NCBI GenBank assembly: GCA_937968125.1 | Contig: CALBUI010000284.1 | Coordinates: 1 to 32,871 of the forward strand | Reading direction: 5' to 3' | Length of the DNA stretch: 32,871 nucleotides | Origin: an uncultured Anaerolineales bacterium | Lineage (GTDB): Bacteria; Chloroflexota; Anaerolineae; Anaerolineales; UBA4823 | In this document: in pieces, positions 8,539-17,737 of the stretch | Position numbering within the stretch: position 1 is the stretch's first letter | How the letters are laid out: each line of letters opens with the position of its first letter | Translations under genes and position numbers: made by a program | The notes under the pieces: model-generated | What the model was told of the DNA's origin: nothing | Database searches by the model: none | What the model saw: only the letters and a program-made list of their open reading frames with translations

Positions 8539-9512
8539 ACTGCAATTTCCCCAGCCAGCAACATATTTAAGTAAGGCTGGGCAAACAAAGCCGGGGTCCC
8601 TCCGGTATGCCAGAAAAGCACATTCTGATCCGTAGTGAAATATCCACTGCGGATCAGTTCAATTAATCCTGCCGCAGCGCGACCAGTATAGACCGGATCT
8701 AATAACAATCCCTCCCTTCTCGCGAAAAGGTTAAGCGCTTCCAATTCCGGATCTCCCATGATCCCATAACCTGCCCCGAGAAAGTCATCATTCACCAGAA
8801 TATCATCCGCAGAGAATTCATCCTCCTGACCCAAAGCACGACTCGTCTCACTTGCTAAAACTGACACCCGCTCCTGCAATTCGTGCGCAGGGTTGTCAAT
8901 ACTGATACCCAATACATTCCCCTGGTAGCCAAACATTTTTTGACCAGCCACCAGTCCAGCTTGAGTGCCACCGGAAGAAGAGGGGAAGAGCACCCAATCA
9001 AAATCCGGCTCCTGATTAAGCATTTCCTTCAGCGCGAAGGCAAAGGCAGCAGCCCCAATCGTGTTTGAACCGCCATAAGGGATCAGGTAAGGTTGCTTAC
9101 CACTATTTTTCGCCTCAGTGAAAGTAGAATCTAGGACTTGCTCTCTATTGCCTCCCCCAGCCCAAATAATGTCTGCACCCATGAATTGATCTAGAAAATT
9201 GTTTCCAGTTGGATTGAGAGGTTTTTCTCCAGTTAAGACCAGAATACAATCAAAACCAGCCCGATTGGCAGCTGCAACAGTTTGGCGGCAGTGATTAGAC
9301 TGCACGGCACCCGCGGTGATCAACGTTTTAGCGCCTTCCGTCTTTGCATCAGCCAGCAGAAATTCTAGCTTCCGGGTTTTGTTACCTCCGAAAGCCAGTC
9401 CGGTTAGATCATCCCTTTTCATATAAACCTGGGGACCACCCAATGCTTTGGACAACCTGGGTAATGCTTCGATTGGGGTCGGTAAATGGGCAATATTCAC
9501 TTTTGGCAGCAT
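8535..9512 (-). CDS. dcyD: PLP-dependent D-cysteine desulfhydrase / ACC deaminase family
   Basis: 325 aa fold-type II PLP enzyme. Lys45 in FGGNKTRKLEF is the expected Schiff-base lysine. VQSNHCRQ (Ser72, His74) is the substrate-binding loop. The motif PVYTGRAAAG carries Thr where true ACC deaminases carry Glu (PVYEGK). This favours D-cysteine desulfhydrase, which splits D-cysteine into pyruvate, sulfide and ammonia, over ACC deaminase. AAGGAGA sits 6-7 bases before the ATG. It is the last gene of the minus-strand envelope run, 22 bases after the FemAB gene, and its end overlaps the convergent sortase-like gene by 4 bases. Substrate remains a family inference. Confidence 0.85.
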   Translation of the reverse strand: MLPKVNIAHLPTPIEALPRLSKALGGPQVYMKRDDLTGLAFGGNKTRKLEFLLADAKTEGAKTLITAGAVQSNHCRQTVAAANRAGFDCILVLTGEKPLNPTGNNFLDQFMGADIIWAGGGNREQVLDSTFTEAKNSGKQPYLIPYGGSNTIGAAAFAFALKEMLNQEPDFDWVLFPSSSGGTQAGLVAGQKMFGYQGNVLGISIDNPAHELQERVSVLASETSRALGQEDEFSADDILVNDDFLGAGYGIMGDPELEALNLFARREGLLLDPVYTGRAAAGLIELIRSGYFTTDQNVLFWHTGGTPALFAQPYLNMLLAGEIAV

Positions 9513-9534
9513 TGTTTTTTCTCCTTGTTGAACC

Positions 9535-10647
9535 TCAACCAGCCTGAATGGAGCCCGCAGTCTGCTCCCGGCCCCGTGAACGCATCAGGGAAAGTACACG
9601 CGGCATGAATTGGGTATAGGATTGGTAGAATAATTTATTTAGCGGCAGGTCCCAGGCGCCAATATAACGGATGACTTCTCCACCCAGGCCGCGCTTAAAT
9701 CGATAAACACCCCATAATTCATCATCCTCTGAGAATTCATCTGGTGCACCCCATAAATCGTATTCAGTACACCCAAAATCTTTTGCTCTAACCATTGCTT
9801 CCCATTGGAGTAAGTAATTAGGCATCTTCTCACGATGAATCTCACGCGACATGCCAAACATATACCAGGCTCGACCTGCGAAGCGGAAGATCACCAAAGC
9901 CGCCACCGCTTCTCCTTCAACTTCTGCCACGAGCGGCTCAGCCATTCCTGAATCAATAAACATTTCCCAAAGGGATAAATAATAATTTTCATCCCTGATG
10001 ATAAAGCCATCCCGGATTGAGGTTTCCGCATACATCCGGTAAAGCAATTGTAAATCTTTCACTGTTCCTGGTCGGATAGTGACACCTTTTCGAGTAGCCA
10101 GGCGGATGTTGTAGCGCGTTTTTTGTTTCATCCCTGCTAATAAATCCTCTGCTGAAGGACTCAAATCAATCGCCATCGTGTTCTTGAATTGAACCTGTTC
10201 AGCTGAGTATTTCCATCCTAATCCTTCCAGGTCAGATATTAATAACGATGTTTGTTGGTTTATGTCCCTTCCATTTTGGGTTGGCAGCCCCCGCCCATAC
10301 TCGACTTCCGGATCCATTTTAATAAAAATCGCCCTTTGCTCCCTACCAAGTGTACGCAAGTCACTTAGCACCTGGTTTCGTAAATCGTGATCCGTCCAAT
10401 CTTTAAGTAATGGTCCTCTTGGAAGATACATGATCTTGAGTGGAAGTTTCACGCCAGCAAGAGAGACTCCTCGGATTAATACCAATGCTGTCGCCACAAG
10501 CTGTCCTTGCTCACCATACCATACCTTTTGGAGAGGGCTCCAGCCATTAGCCCGTTTTGACTCACCCCACTCCCAGGTCTGCAATACATGCTTACCTGGC
10601 AATTTAGATACTAAATCGTTCCAATTTTTTCGGGTCATTTCGGGCAT
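9535..10647 (-). CDS. FemAB-family peptidoglycan-bridge aminoacyltransferase-like protein (copy 2)
   Basis: 370 aa from ATG 10647. FemAB/FemX proteins use aminoacyl-tRNA to add amino acids to the peptidoglycan stem peptide; others in this double-GNAT family act on other acceptors. Visible landmarks are LQTWEWGESKRANGW near the N-terminus, IMYLPRGPLLKDW, the KQKTRYNIRLATRKGV motif mid-protein, EAVAALVIFRFAGRAWYMFG, and YDLWGAPDEF followed by GVYRFKRGLGGEV. These match the neighbouring upstream copy, so the two are tandem paralogues. An in-frame TTG at 10659 would add four residues and has a GAGGTG element upstream, so the start is uncertain. It lies 33 bases after the first copy. Confidence 0.88.
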   Translation of the reverse strand: MPEMTRKNWNDLVSKLPGKHVLQTWEWGESKRANGWSPLQKVWYGEQGQLVATALVLIRGVSLAGVKLPLKIMYLPRGPLLKDWTDHDLRNQVLSDLRTLGREQRAIFIKMDPEVEYGRGLPTQNGRDINQQTSLLISDLEGLGWKYSAEQVQFKNTMAIDLSPSAEDLLAGMKQKTRYNIRLATRKGVTIRPGTVKDLQLLYRMYAETSIRDGFIIRDENYYLSLWEMFIDSGMAEPLVAEVEGEAVAALVIFRFAGRAWYMFGMSREIHREKMPNYLLQWEAMVRAKDFGCTEYDLWGAPDEFSEDDELWGVYRFKRGLGGEVIRYIGAWDLPLNKLFYQSYTQFMPRVLSLMRSRGREQTAGSIQAG

Positions 10648-10680
10648 ATTGCTTCTCAACAGTTGGAATTCACCTCAGAG

Positions 10681-11712
10681 CTACTCAGTACCTCGGGCGA
10701 CCCATCGCAGGTAGATGTTATAAAGCAGCGGTTGGTAAATTCTGTCCCAAGGTCCGGCTGAATGAGTGACTTCTCCCCCGAAGCCACGCTTGAAACGATA
10801 GACACCCCATAGTCCATCAGAGCGGCTGGTAAATTCTGCCTCCAGGATCTCTTGATCGTAATCGGGAATCCCCCACAGGTCATATTGTTCACAACTTGCA
10901 TTCCGAGCCCACTTCATCCCTTCCCATTGAAGCAGATAGGTTGGCATCCGTTCCCGGTGGCGAGATTGAGAAGCGCCATACAGGTACCAGCAGCGGTTGC
11001 CAGCAGCGAAAACCATCACAGCCGCGATAGGTTCTCCTTCAAAACTCGCCAGGAGCAGTTCGCAATTTCCCTCTGATTTGAATAAATTGTAGGCTGTGCG
11101 ATAGTATTCTAAACTGTGGATCCCAAACTGGTCTCGCTCACCTGTGGATTGCATTAATTCAAAAAAAGTCTCCAAATCCTCACTGGGGCTGACTTTCACC
11201 CCCTTTTTTGAAGCCAGACGAATATTGTAGCGAGTTTTTTGCTTCATACGGGCCAGGATTTCTTCCTCATTTCCAATCAGGTCGACAATAATTGTCCTCA
11301 TCGGTTGGATGGCGTGTAGACTCTCTTGAAAGCCAGCCGGAATGCCAGTCTCGTTATTCTTATTTTCCCTAAATATGTAATCAGGTTCAACTTTTAAGAA
11401 AACAGCCCGTTTGCTGCGGCAAATTTGATCAACTTCCTCCCAAAACGATTGATCCGGCAATTTATCCCTCTCGCCGCGAACGATACCCTTAAGAAGCGGG
11501 CCCTTGGGTATATATGCCAAAGACAGACCAAGCGGCAGTTTGCGGAACAGGATTTGGGCACCCCAATTTTCTCCCCCATTAGCTGCAGACATGCGCACAG
11601 CTTGCCAACCAAAATTGGATTTTAATTCTCCCCAGGCTCCTGTTTGCAGCAGGTGCGCATTTGGGCACTCAGAAAGAAATTCCTTCCACTCGTTGAGCGA
11701 TAAGATTGGCAT
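10681..11712 (-). CDS. FemAB-family peptidoglycan-bridge aminoacyltransferase-like protein (copy 1)
   Basis: 343 aa with the same double-GNAT architecture as the next gene: LLQTGAWGELKSNFGW, LAYIPKGPLLKG, MKQKTRYNIRLASKKGV, EGEPIAAVMVFAAGNRCWYLYG, YDLWGIPDYD and GVYRFKRGFGGEV. The central motif is almost identical in the two copies, while the rest has diverged clearly. This suggests an old duplication with different acceptors or amino acids. No strong ribosome site precedes the ATG at 11712; translation may be coupled to the dehydratase gene ending 36 bases upstream. The exopolysaccharide neighbours suggest a role in envelope or glycopolymer modification, not necessarily classical interpeptide bridges. 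Confidence 0.88.
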   Translation of the reverse strand: MPILSLNEWKEFLSECPNAHLLQTGAWGELKSNFGWQAVRMSAANGGENWGAQILFRKLPLGLSLAYIPKGPLLKGIVRGERDKLPDQSFWEEVDQICRSKRAVFLKVEPDYIFRENKNNETGIPAGFQESLHAIQPMRTIIVDLIGNEEEILARMKQKTRYNIRLASKKGVKVSPSEDLETFFELMQSTGERDQFGIHSLEYYRTAYNLFKSEGNCELLLASFEGEPIAAVMVFAAGNRCWYLYGASQSRHRERMPTYLLQWEGMKWARNASCEQYDLWGIPDYDQEILEAEFTSRSDGLWGVYRFKRGFGGEVTHSAGPWDRIYQPLLYNIYLRWVARGTE

Positions 11713-11747
11713 AGCTGATGAATAGGATTAGCGATTTGTATACGGAC

Positions 11748-13634
11748 TCAAACTACGGCCGTCAAATCCGGAGGCGGAACGCTCCTGACAGCAGCTCCGG
11801 GAATGGTCTCATCCAAAACCCTGATGATCGCGTCTGCATCACCTTCGTCCGCCAGGAAAGCCAGATCGTTGACCGTTTGGGTCAGCGCCTGACCATTGAT
11901 CAGGTCCTCATCGACGAGCTGGACGATACCAGCATGTGCGGTCGGCTCAAACTTCGCCCACTGATCCCACAGCTCCTCACTCAATTTTTCTCCCGGTCGG
12001 ATACCGGTAAAAACGATTTCAATGTCATCTCCGGGTTCCAATCCAGAAAGTCGGATAAGGTCTTCTGCCAGGTTCAAGATCTTGACCTGTTTTCCCATGC
12101 GCAGGACAAACACTTCCCCACCCTGTCCCATCGCAGCTGCTTGCAGGACGAGATGGACCGCTTCGGGAATGGTCATGAAGTAGCGCTCCATATCTGGATG
12201 AGTTACCGTCACCGGACCTCCGTTAGCGATCTGGCGATTAAACAGCGGAATGACACTCCCCCGGCTGCCGAGAACATTCCCAAAACGGACGACGGAGTAC
12301 GGCCTGCCAGAACGGTTTGCCGCATACAAAACCATCATCTCAGCCAATCGTTTTGTGGCTCCCATCACGCTCGACGGGCGAATGGCCTTATCGGTTGAGA
12401 TCATCACCAGCCGGTCGACTTCATAGTTTAACGCCGTTTCAACAACGTTGCGGGTGCCGATCACATTATTCGTTACCGCTTCTTCGATATTAATTTCCAT
12501 CAAGGGTACGTGTTTATGCGCCGCAGCATGGAAAATCAGCTGTGGATGAAAATGATCAACCACGTTCGATAGTCGATCAAGGTTGCGAACATCGGCAACT
12601 ACCGGATGGAGTGGTATTGAAGGGAAGTTTTCCTCGAGTTCAATCAACGTCTCAAAGATAGTGTTTTCTCCATGCCCATAGAGAATCAGCGATTCCGGTC
12701 CCCAGCGCGATATCTGGCGGCAGAGTTCGCGGCCAATTGAGCCGCCAGCTCCGGTAATCAAAATCCTTTTTCCACTTAGATTTGTGCCGATCAATGTGGT
12801 ATCGATTTGTACCGGCGCTCTGCGCAGCAGGTCAGTAATGTCGACCTCGCGCAGTCTGCCTACATTGACTTTCCCACCAATCAATTCGTAAATGCCAGGC
12901 ATCGTCCGGAAGGGGACATTCTTCTCCCGGCAAATTTCGATCACCTGGCGCACAGTCCCACCAGGAGCGCTCGGAATGGCGATGATCACTTCCTGGATGT
13001 ACCAGGTATCCAGTACGTGACCCAAATCCTCCAGCTTTCCTTCTACTGGGACATCATGGATACGTTGTTTTTGTTTACTCTCCTCATCGTCGACGAAACA
13101 TACTGGAGTCAAGTTCAGCTGCGGGTTCTTCTGCATCTCACGCACCACCAGCGCTCCGGCATCTCCTGCCCCGACGATCAGAATTCTCCTAGGCCGTCCA
13201 GAGGTTCCCTCACCACCTGAACGACCTTCAGCCAGCAGCCTCATCGCGAAGCGCAAACCACCTACCGCCAACAGCGAAAGAAGCCAATCGATCGCCAGAA
13301 CGCTGCGAGGAAATCCCTGGTAGTACTGGATGAAGGTTAACAAGGCAATGATCAAAGCCACTATTGCCGATGCAATCGAGACGGCGGCTGTGATGATCTT
13401 CAGCTCTCGAATACTGGCATATGCCCACACCCGGCTGTAAAGCCCGAACGAATAGTACACCAGGGGTTTGACCAGTAAGGCAACGACAATCATCGTAATT
13501 GCTTGCGGCAGGTAGAAGACGAATAAAGGACCCAATTCGAGCCGCAGTGCAAAGCTGCCGAAGACGCTGGCAATGATCAGAATGACATCGCCAATGAACA
13601 ATAGCCTGTTTGGGGAGCGAAATACGGTCCTCAT
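11748..13634 (-). CDS. Membrane nucleotide-sugar 4,6-dehydratase (CapD/PglF/WbpM family)
   Basis: 628 aa. Four N-terminal membrane helices (about 12-130) are followed by a first Rossmann-like region (ILIVGAGDAGA, 151-161) and a C-terminal extended SDR domain. The NAD-binding TGAGGSIG is at 294-301, AAAHKHVPLME at 370-380 and STDKA at 413-417. The catalytic tyrosine position is Met424 in SSVMGATKR with Lys428. The Tyr-to-Met change is normal for the PglF/WbpM branch that converts UDP-GlcNAc to the 4-keto-6-deoxy sugar. It overlaps the upstream sugar-phosphate transferase by 4 bases, which indicates translational coupling and shared work in making the first sugar of a surface glycan. Confidence 0.92.
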   Translation of the reverse strand: MRTVFRSPNRLLFIGDVILIIASVFGSFALRLELGPLFVFYLPQAITMIVVALLVKPLVYYSFGLYSRVWAYASIRELKIITAAVSIASAIVALIIALLTFIQYYQGFPRSVLAIDWLLSLLAVGGLRFAMRLLAEGRSGGEGTSGRPRRILIVGAGDAGALVVREMQKNPQLNLTPVCFVDDEESKQKQRIHDVPVEGKLEDLGHVLDTWYIQEVIIAIPSAPGGTVRQVIEICREKNVPFRTMPGIYELIGGKVNVGRLREVDITDLLRRAPVQIDTTLIGTNLSGKRILITGAGGSIGRELCRQISRWGPESLILYGHGENTIFETLIELEENFPSIPLHPVVADVRNLDRLSNVVDHFHPQLIFHAAAHKHVPLMEINIEEAVTNNVIGTRNVVETALNYEVDRLVMISTDKAIRPSSVMGATKRLAEMMVLYAANRSGRPYSVVRFGNVLGSRGSVIPLFNRQIANGGPVTVTHPDMERYFMTIPEAVHLVLQAAAMGQGGEVFVLRMGKQVKILNLAEDLIRLSGLEPGDDIEIVFTGIRPGEKLSEELWDQWAKFEPTAHAGIVQLVDEDLINGQALTQTVNDLAFLADEGDADAIIRVLDETIPGAAVRSVPPPDLTAVV

Positions 13635-15067
13635 TGTCCTCGTAATCCCAACACGGTCGATGGTGTCCGCAGCAAGATCACCATATCTGTCAGTAAGTTG
13701 CGGTGCTTGATGTAGTATAAATCGAATTCGAGTTTTACAACCGTTTCATCGATTGTGGAAGCATAACCGAAGTTCACCTGAGCCCAGCCGGTCATGCCTG
13801 GTTTCACCAGCAAGCGCGCCCGGTAGAAAGGCACATGCTTCTGGAACATCTCTACCAGCTCGGGTCTTTCTGCCCGCGGCCCAACAAGGCTCATCTCACC
13901 CCGCAAGACATTAATAAATTGAGGCAGTTCATCAATATGAGTCCGGCGGAGGATTCTCCCAAAACGAGTCGCCCGCTCGTCGTCTTCTGCTGCCCATTGA
14001 GGAACCCCATCCGGCTCTGCGTCCTGGTGCATTGTGCGGAATTTCAGGATGCGGTAACTTTGTGCGCCGCGTCCAGCCCGGGTTTGACTATAGAACACGG
14101 GACGTCCACTATCCAGAAGGATGCCAATGCTGATAAAAGGCAGCAGAATGATCATAATGACTACGCCGATGAAGCCGCCAAGCATATCAATAAGCCGCTT
14201 ACCGAGCTCAAAGAATTCACTCGCCCTGGTCTGGTCAACAAAGGACCTCAAGATCCAATCCGTTTCCAATAAGCGAATGGGCACCCGGCCTAATAATTCT
14301 TCATAGACGGATGGCATACGAGAAATTTCAATACCGCCTTCTTGGGTATCCAACAATATCTGGAAAGTACTGCCCTGCATCTCACCGGAAATAGCGACGA
14401 TGACATCGGAAACGTTCTTCTGCTCAACGATATCCATCAGCTTGTCGCTGCCGCCCAACACCATTTGATTTTGGATTTCTGTGCCTATCTTCTGGGGATC
14501 GTCATCGATAATTCCAACCAGATAAAACGGGGGGGGCCATATATCATCCATCACCTGCAGCAAAGTTTCACCGGCTTTGCCCGCTCCAACTAACAATACC
14601 CGGCGCATAAAAGCTGGGGCGGTGAAAATGCGGATATATAAGAACCGCCAGATCAGCGTTAAGATTGGTGCAGCAACAAAAAATCCTGCCACTCCTCTCC
14701 GGGGAAGGAGCGAGTTGGGCGGATCGGTGAAATAGAAGAACAGCAAGAGGTAGAAACCCAGGCCGATCAGCGTTGCAATCGCTACGCCTCGGACGGTATC
14801 ACCCCAATCACCAGCCCGGTGGATGTCATACAATTCAACCAGCAGCACAACCCAGATGAAAGGCAGCAAGTAGTACCAGGCTGGTGGTCTTTCCAACAAA
14901 AATTCAATGGAAAATTCTTGGAAAATCTCTCCAATTGCCCAAAAATACAGCGCGACCAGCATGGCGATCACTGCCATTAGAAAATCGCCTAATACGAGCA
15001 ATGTCCGCCGTTCACGGGTATGCAGACGCCACCGTTTAGACTTATGCACCCGGTTAGGACCACTCAT
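13631..15067 (-). CDS. Polyprenyl-phosphate sugar-phosphate transferase (WbaP/WcaJ-like)
   Basis: 478 aa initiating enzyme for exopolysaccharide. It transfers a sugar-1-phosphate from a nucleotide sugar to undecaprenyl phosphate at the membrane. Four N-terminal helices (about 25-148) precede a CoA-binding-like region with VLLVGAGKAGETLL (157-170). The catalytic C-terminal domain begins with a membrane helix near 298-318, then SGRPVFYSQTRAG, KFRTM (342-346) with the acidic pair in QDAEP, INVLRGEMSLVGPRAERPE (385-403) and KPGMTGWAQVN. The ATG at 15067 is immediately after the glycosyltransferase stop (15069), and the 3' end overlaps the dehydratase start by 4 bases. Confidence 0.94.
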   Translation of the reverse strand: MSGPNRVHKSKRWRLHTRERRTLLVLGDFLMAVIAMLVALYFWAIGEIFQEFSIEFLLERPPAWYYLLPFIWVVLLVELYDIHRAGDWGDTVRGVAIATLIGLGFYLLLFFYFTDPPNSLLPRRGVAGFFVAAPILTLIWRFLYIRIFTAPAFMRRVLLVGAGKAGETLLQVMDDIWPPPFYLVGIIDDDPQKIGTEIQNQMVLGGSDKLMDIVEQKNVSDVIVAISGEMQGSTFQILLDTQEGGIEISRMPSVYEELLGRVPIRLLETDWILRSFVDQTRASEFFELGKRLIDMLGGFIGVVIMIILLPFISIGILLDSGRPVFYSQTRAGRGAQSYRILKFRTMHQDAEPDGVPQWAAEDDERATRFGRILRRTHIDELPQFINVLRGEMSLVGPRAERPELVEMFQKHVPFYRARLLVKPGMTGWAQVNFGYASTIDETVVKLEFDLYYIKHRNLLTDMVILLRTPSTVLGLRGQ

Positions 15068-15068
15068 G

Positions 15069-16058
15069 CTAATTTCTAATCATACTCCAAATAAACCCGG
15101 TACCCCATGAAAAGTGCATGGTAGCGATTGCCAGTGGAACACCGATAAATAAAGCTATATCCCGCCGCTTAACCGCCTGCTGAACACCTACAAAAAGAAG
15201 TGCAGTGGTATAAACCACAATCTCTAAGATCAACAACCAGCGCGCCCACCAGAACCAGATACCCAAGATTGCCAGGAGCGGGAATGATATCACAAAAACG
15301 GGCGGCAGCTGCCGCCAGCGGAAAGTTCCCGGAAAACGCCTGAGCATGCGAGATTTCCAAAATCCGTAGCGCCAGTACTGCCGGGCCAAACTTGCAATGG
15401 TGTCACGGGCAACATATTTTGACCTGATAGCTGGATCAAACCAGATAACCCCACCAGATTTCCGAATCCGGTTGTTAAATTCGTAATCCTCATTCGTCAG
15501 CAAGGTCTCATCAAATAACCCGACCCGATCGATCAAATTTCGTTCAAACGCCCCAAAGGGCACGGTATCCACCTCTTGCGCCTGGCCGCCCACACGATAG
15601 CGAGCATCGCCAACTCCTAAAGGGTGAGCAGCTGCGCAAGCAATTGCCCGGGCCTGCCAGGCTTCCCCACCAGCCTGAATCTCCCACAACCCACCAACAT
15701 TGTCACCTAAGCCGGCTTCAAGTGCCTCAACACACTTTTGGACATAACCTTTGGCTGGCATCGAGTGTGCGTCAAGACGTACGATGATCTCCCCTTTAGC
15801 TGCAGTGATCGCCTGGTTCAAACCAGCTGGAATGATGCGTTGGGGATTGTCAACCACGCTTACACTTAAATTGGGATGCGCTTCGGTGAATGATTTGATT
15901 TCCTGGAGAGTATTATCGGTGGAAAGCCCATCCGCGATAATGACTTCCATTTTATCTAGCGGGTAAGTTTGCTCGAAAATGGAAGCCAGAAGCATACGAA
16001 TAGTCTTTTGCTCATTGTAGCAAGGCACAATGATCGATACAGAGCGAGGATTACTGAT
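15069..16058 (-). CDS. Family 2 glycosyltransferase (ExoA-like), non-standard start likely
   Basis: GT-A fold enzyme adding sugars during exopolysaccharide assembly. Landmarks are PCYNEQKTI, VIIADGLSTDNT, the metal-binding RLDAHSMP, FGAFERNLIDRVGLFDE and the acidic TNEDYEFNNRIRKSGG. Three or so hydrophobic helices follow at the C-terminus. The first ordinary start is GTG at 16028, but that cuts off the first beta strand. The same frame continues upstream as SVSIIV, exactly what the family has before PCYNE, back to a stop at 16064-16062. Within that stretch there is no ATG, GTG or TTG. An AAGGTG (16068-16063) sits 4 bases before an ATC at 16058, which I take as a tentative start; a small sequence error is the alternative. 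With GTG 16028 the product is 319 aa. Confidence 0.85.
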   Translation of the reverse strand: MSNPRSVSIIVPCYNEQKTIRMLLASIFEQTYPLDKMEVIIADGLSTDNTLQEIKSFTEAHPNLSVSVVDNPQRIIPAGLNQAITAAKGEIIVRLDAHSMPAKGYVQKCVEALEAGLGDNVGGLWEIQAGGEAWQARAIACAAAHPLGVGDARYRVGGQAQEVDTVPFGAFERNLIDRVGLFDETLLTNEDYEFNNRIRKSGGVIWFDPAIRSKYVARDTIASLARQYWRYGFWKSRMLRRFPGTFRWRQLPPVFVISFPLLAILGIWFWWARWLLILEIVVYTTALLFVGVQQAVKRRDIALFIGVPLAIATMHFSWGTGFIWSMIRN

Positions 16059-16209
16059 AGTTCACCTTAGCCTATACGCAAAGATAATTCGTCTAATATT
16101 CGATCTGAGTCGATTCTACCCCAGTAAACCATTTTCGGTTAATGTTGGCTTTCCAATGTTTTTTTCGCCCGATCTTCTGAATTGGTCGGAAATAATCTTC
16201 CTCAGGTTA

Positions 16210-16893
16210 TCATTCAAAACGGAGCAGGTGCAGGACATCTTCAAGTGCAGTGTTGAAAACCTTGTCCATGATTGAAAGATCAGCCTGATAATGACCACCG
16301 ATTACACCATCGCCGTATGTCAAACGGGATTGCTCTGCGCTGAGTAGTCCATTTACCTTTGGTGGCGCTTTTTCACCCTCAGGCAGGTCAGCCACCCGGG
16401 TGAATTGAAATGCCTCCAACCAATTAGCATGACCAGGTTTTTTGCCAATTTCTTCCGCCACTGATATCACGCTGTGCGACTGCCACCAGGCATACCAGGA
16501 AAATTGGGCTTCGGACAACTCATTGGCCAGCTCGTATACCCGCCCTCGGACGCCATCATTTCCGCCATGCCCGTTTAGCACCAGGAATCGGCGAAAGCCA
16601 TGACCATACGCAGACATAACCAGATCCTCAACCAGATCGAGCATTGTCGATAGGCGCAGACTGAGAGTCCCGGGATAATCCAAAAAATAAGGAGAAGCTC
16701 CAAAGTTCACCGATGGTGCGATAAGCACACCAGTCTGTTTACTGGCAGCATCAGCCAATGCCTGAGGGATCAAGACATCTGTGGCCAAACTCAAGTATCC
16801 ATGCTGCTCACAAGCACCTAAGACCAGCATTAATCGGTCATCACTTTCAAGGTATTTCTCGACATCGAACCAGTTCAATTCTTCAAATCGCAT
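16210..16893 (-). CDS. Creatininase-family metal-dependent amidohydrolase
   Basis: 227 aa. The metal-site motifs of the creatininase/MftE/ArfB family are visible: GACEQHG (Glu29, His31), TDVLIP (Asp39), and LNGHGGND (His109). A later GHANWLEA replaces the usual GHAGExET loop. Family members hydrolyse cyclic amides or formamides; the substrate here cannot be assigned. The ATG at 16893 is preceded by GGAGGA at 4 bases and is preferred over an in-frame TTG at 16911. It lies 68 bases downstream of the HAD phosphatase on the same strand. The 150 bases between it and the glycosyltransferase carry no gene that I can see. Confidence 0.88.
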   Translation of the reverse strand: MRFEELNWFDVEKYLESDDRLMLVLGACEQHGYLSLATDVLIPQALADAASKQTGVLIAPSVNFGASPYFLDYPGTLSLRLSTMLDLVEDLVMSAYGHGFRRFLVLNGHGGNDGVRGRVYELANELSEAQFSWYAWWQSHSVISVAEEIGKKPGHANWLEAFQFTRVADLPEGEKAPPKVNGLLSAEQSRLTYGDGVIGGHYQADLSIMDKVFNTALEDVLHLLRFE

Positions 16894-16961
16894 TGTTCCT
16901 CCGCGGACCAAGTATTCAGGAATTTATCCTCTGAGCCCGAACCTGCTTCTCAGTTTCATTT

Positions 16962-17588
16962 TTATACAAACAATGTCAACAATTCTGTGGGTTTATCGGC
17001 GATAAAATCCGGTTCTTCTTTTGTCAACTTCATCAGGCTTTGGTGCCCCCAGCCAACTGCCACACTCTTTATTCCCGCATTGCGCGCCGCACGAATATCA
17101 CTGACTGCATCTCCGATAAAGAAAAAATTATTATTTGGATTTTTATATTGCGCTTTTAGGTCCAATATCTTTTCAACTCGATTTCCTGCATCCTCCGTGG
17201 TGAGTACTTTCTGGAAATCGTCGTTTAATCCATGCGCTCGGATAAATTTACTAACCACTATGCGACTGTTGCCGGTAATCATTGCCACAATTGCGGAGCC
17301 AGATAACTGAATGATCACCTTGTCCATACCAGGAAAGATCGGCAGGGGCTCCTCGTTAGAATTGAAAAGCTTTAGATTGCGAGAGACAAATTCATCAATC
17401 TTTTCAGGTGGAATTCCAAGCTGCATCCCGTACTTTGAGAACTCCATTATTTCCAAAGCTTCCAGGTCGTGTTGAGTAGGAACACAAGGATACCCCATCT
17501 CATCACATACTTGTTTGGCGTAAAGCAACATCAAATCGAGCGAGTCTGCCAAAACACCATCAAAATCGAAGATCAGGACTTTTTTCAC
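16962..17588 (-). CDS. HAD-superfamily hydrolase (phosphoglycolate phosphatase-like)
   Basis: About 208 aa. The haloacid dehalogenase core is complete: motif I LIFDFDGVLADS (Asp8 nucleophile, Asp10 acid), motif II AMITGNS, and motif IV FFIGDAVSDIRAARNAG, with a helical cap between motifs I and II. It is a small-molecule phosphatase of the Gph/PGMB type; substrate unknown. I chose GTG 17588 (GTG AAA AAA GTC) because it starts right before the core strand. The open frame extends upstream to 17684, but that part looks non-homologous and overlaps the divergent promoter. Confidence 0.85.
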   Translation of the reverse strand: MKKVLIFDFDGVLADSLDLMLLYAKQVCDEMGYPCVPTQHDLEALEIMEFSKYGMQLGIPPEKIDEFVSRNLKLFNSNEEPLPIFPGMDKVIIQLSGSAIVAMITGNSRIVVSKFIRAHGLNDDFQKVLTTEDAGNRVEKILDLKAQYKNPNNNFFFIGDAVSDIRAARNAGIKSVAVGWGHQSLMKLTKEEPDFIADKPTELLTLFV

Positions 17589-17674
17589 GACTCCCAATTC
17601 TAATGTATTTGGCAGGAATAGATCGATGAAGAAGTATCGGGGATTGACAAATTTACTGCAATAAATGAATACAA

Positions 17675-17702
17675 TGAACATCAATTATAAATCGAGTATA
17701 AT
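17675..17702 (+). promoter_or_regulatory. Promoter of the selenoprotein-like gene
   Basis: A perfect TATAAT (17697-17702) lies 16 bases after TGAACA (17675-17680), a 4 of 6 match to TTGACA. The predicted start of transcription is near 17709, about 30 bases before the ATG at 17738, with GGTGG as ribosome site in between. Confidence 0.5.
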
Positions 17703-17737
17703 CTGACAAGTTTCATCATAATATTTGGGTGGTTAAA

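Noticed and set aside
11718-12398. 226-codon plus-strand frame
   Set aside because: Antisense to the CapD/PglF-like gene; no domain visible. The same holds for other plus-strand frames across 11400-15100.
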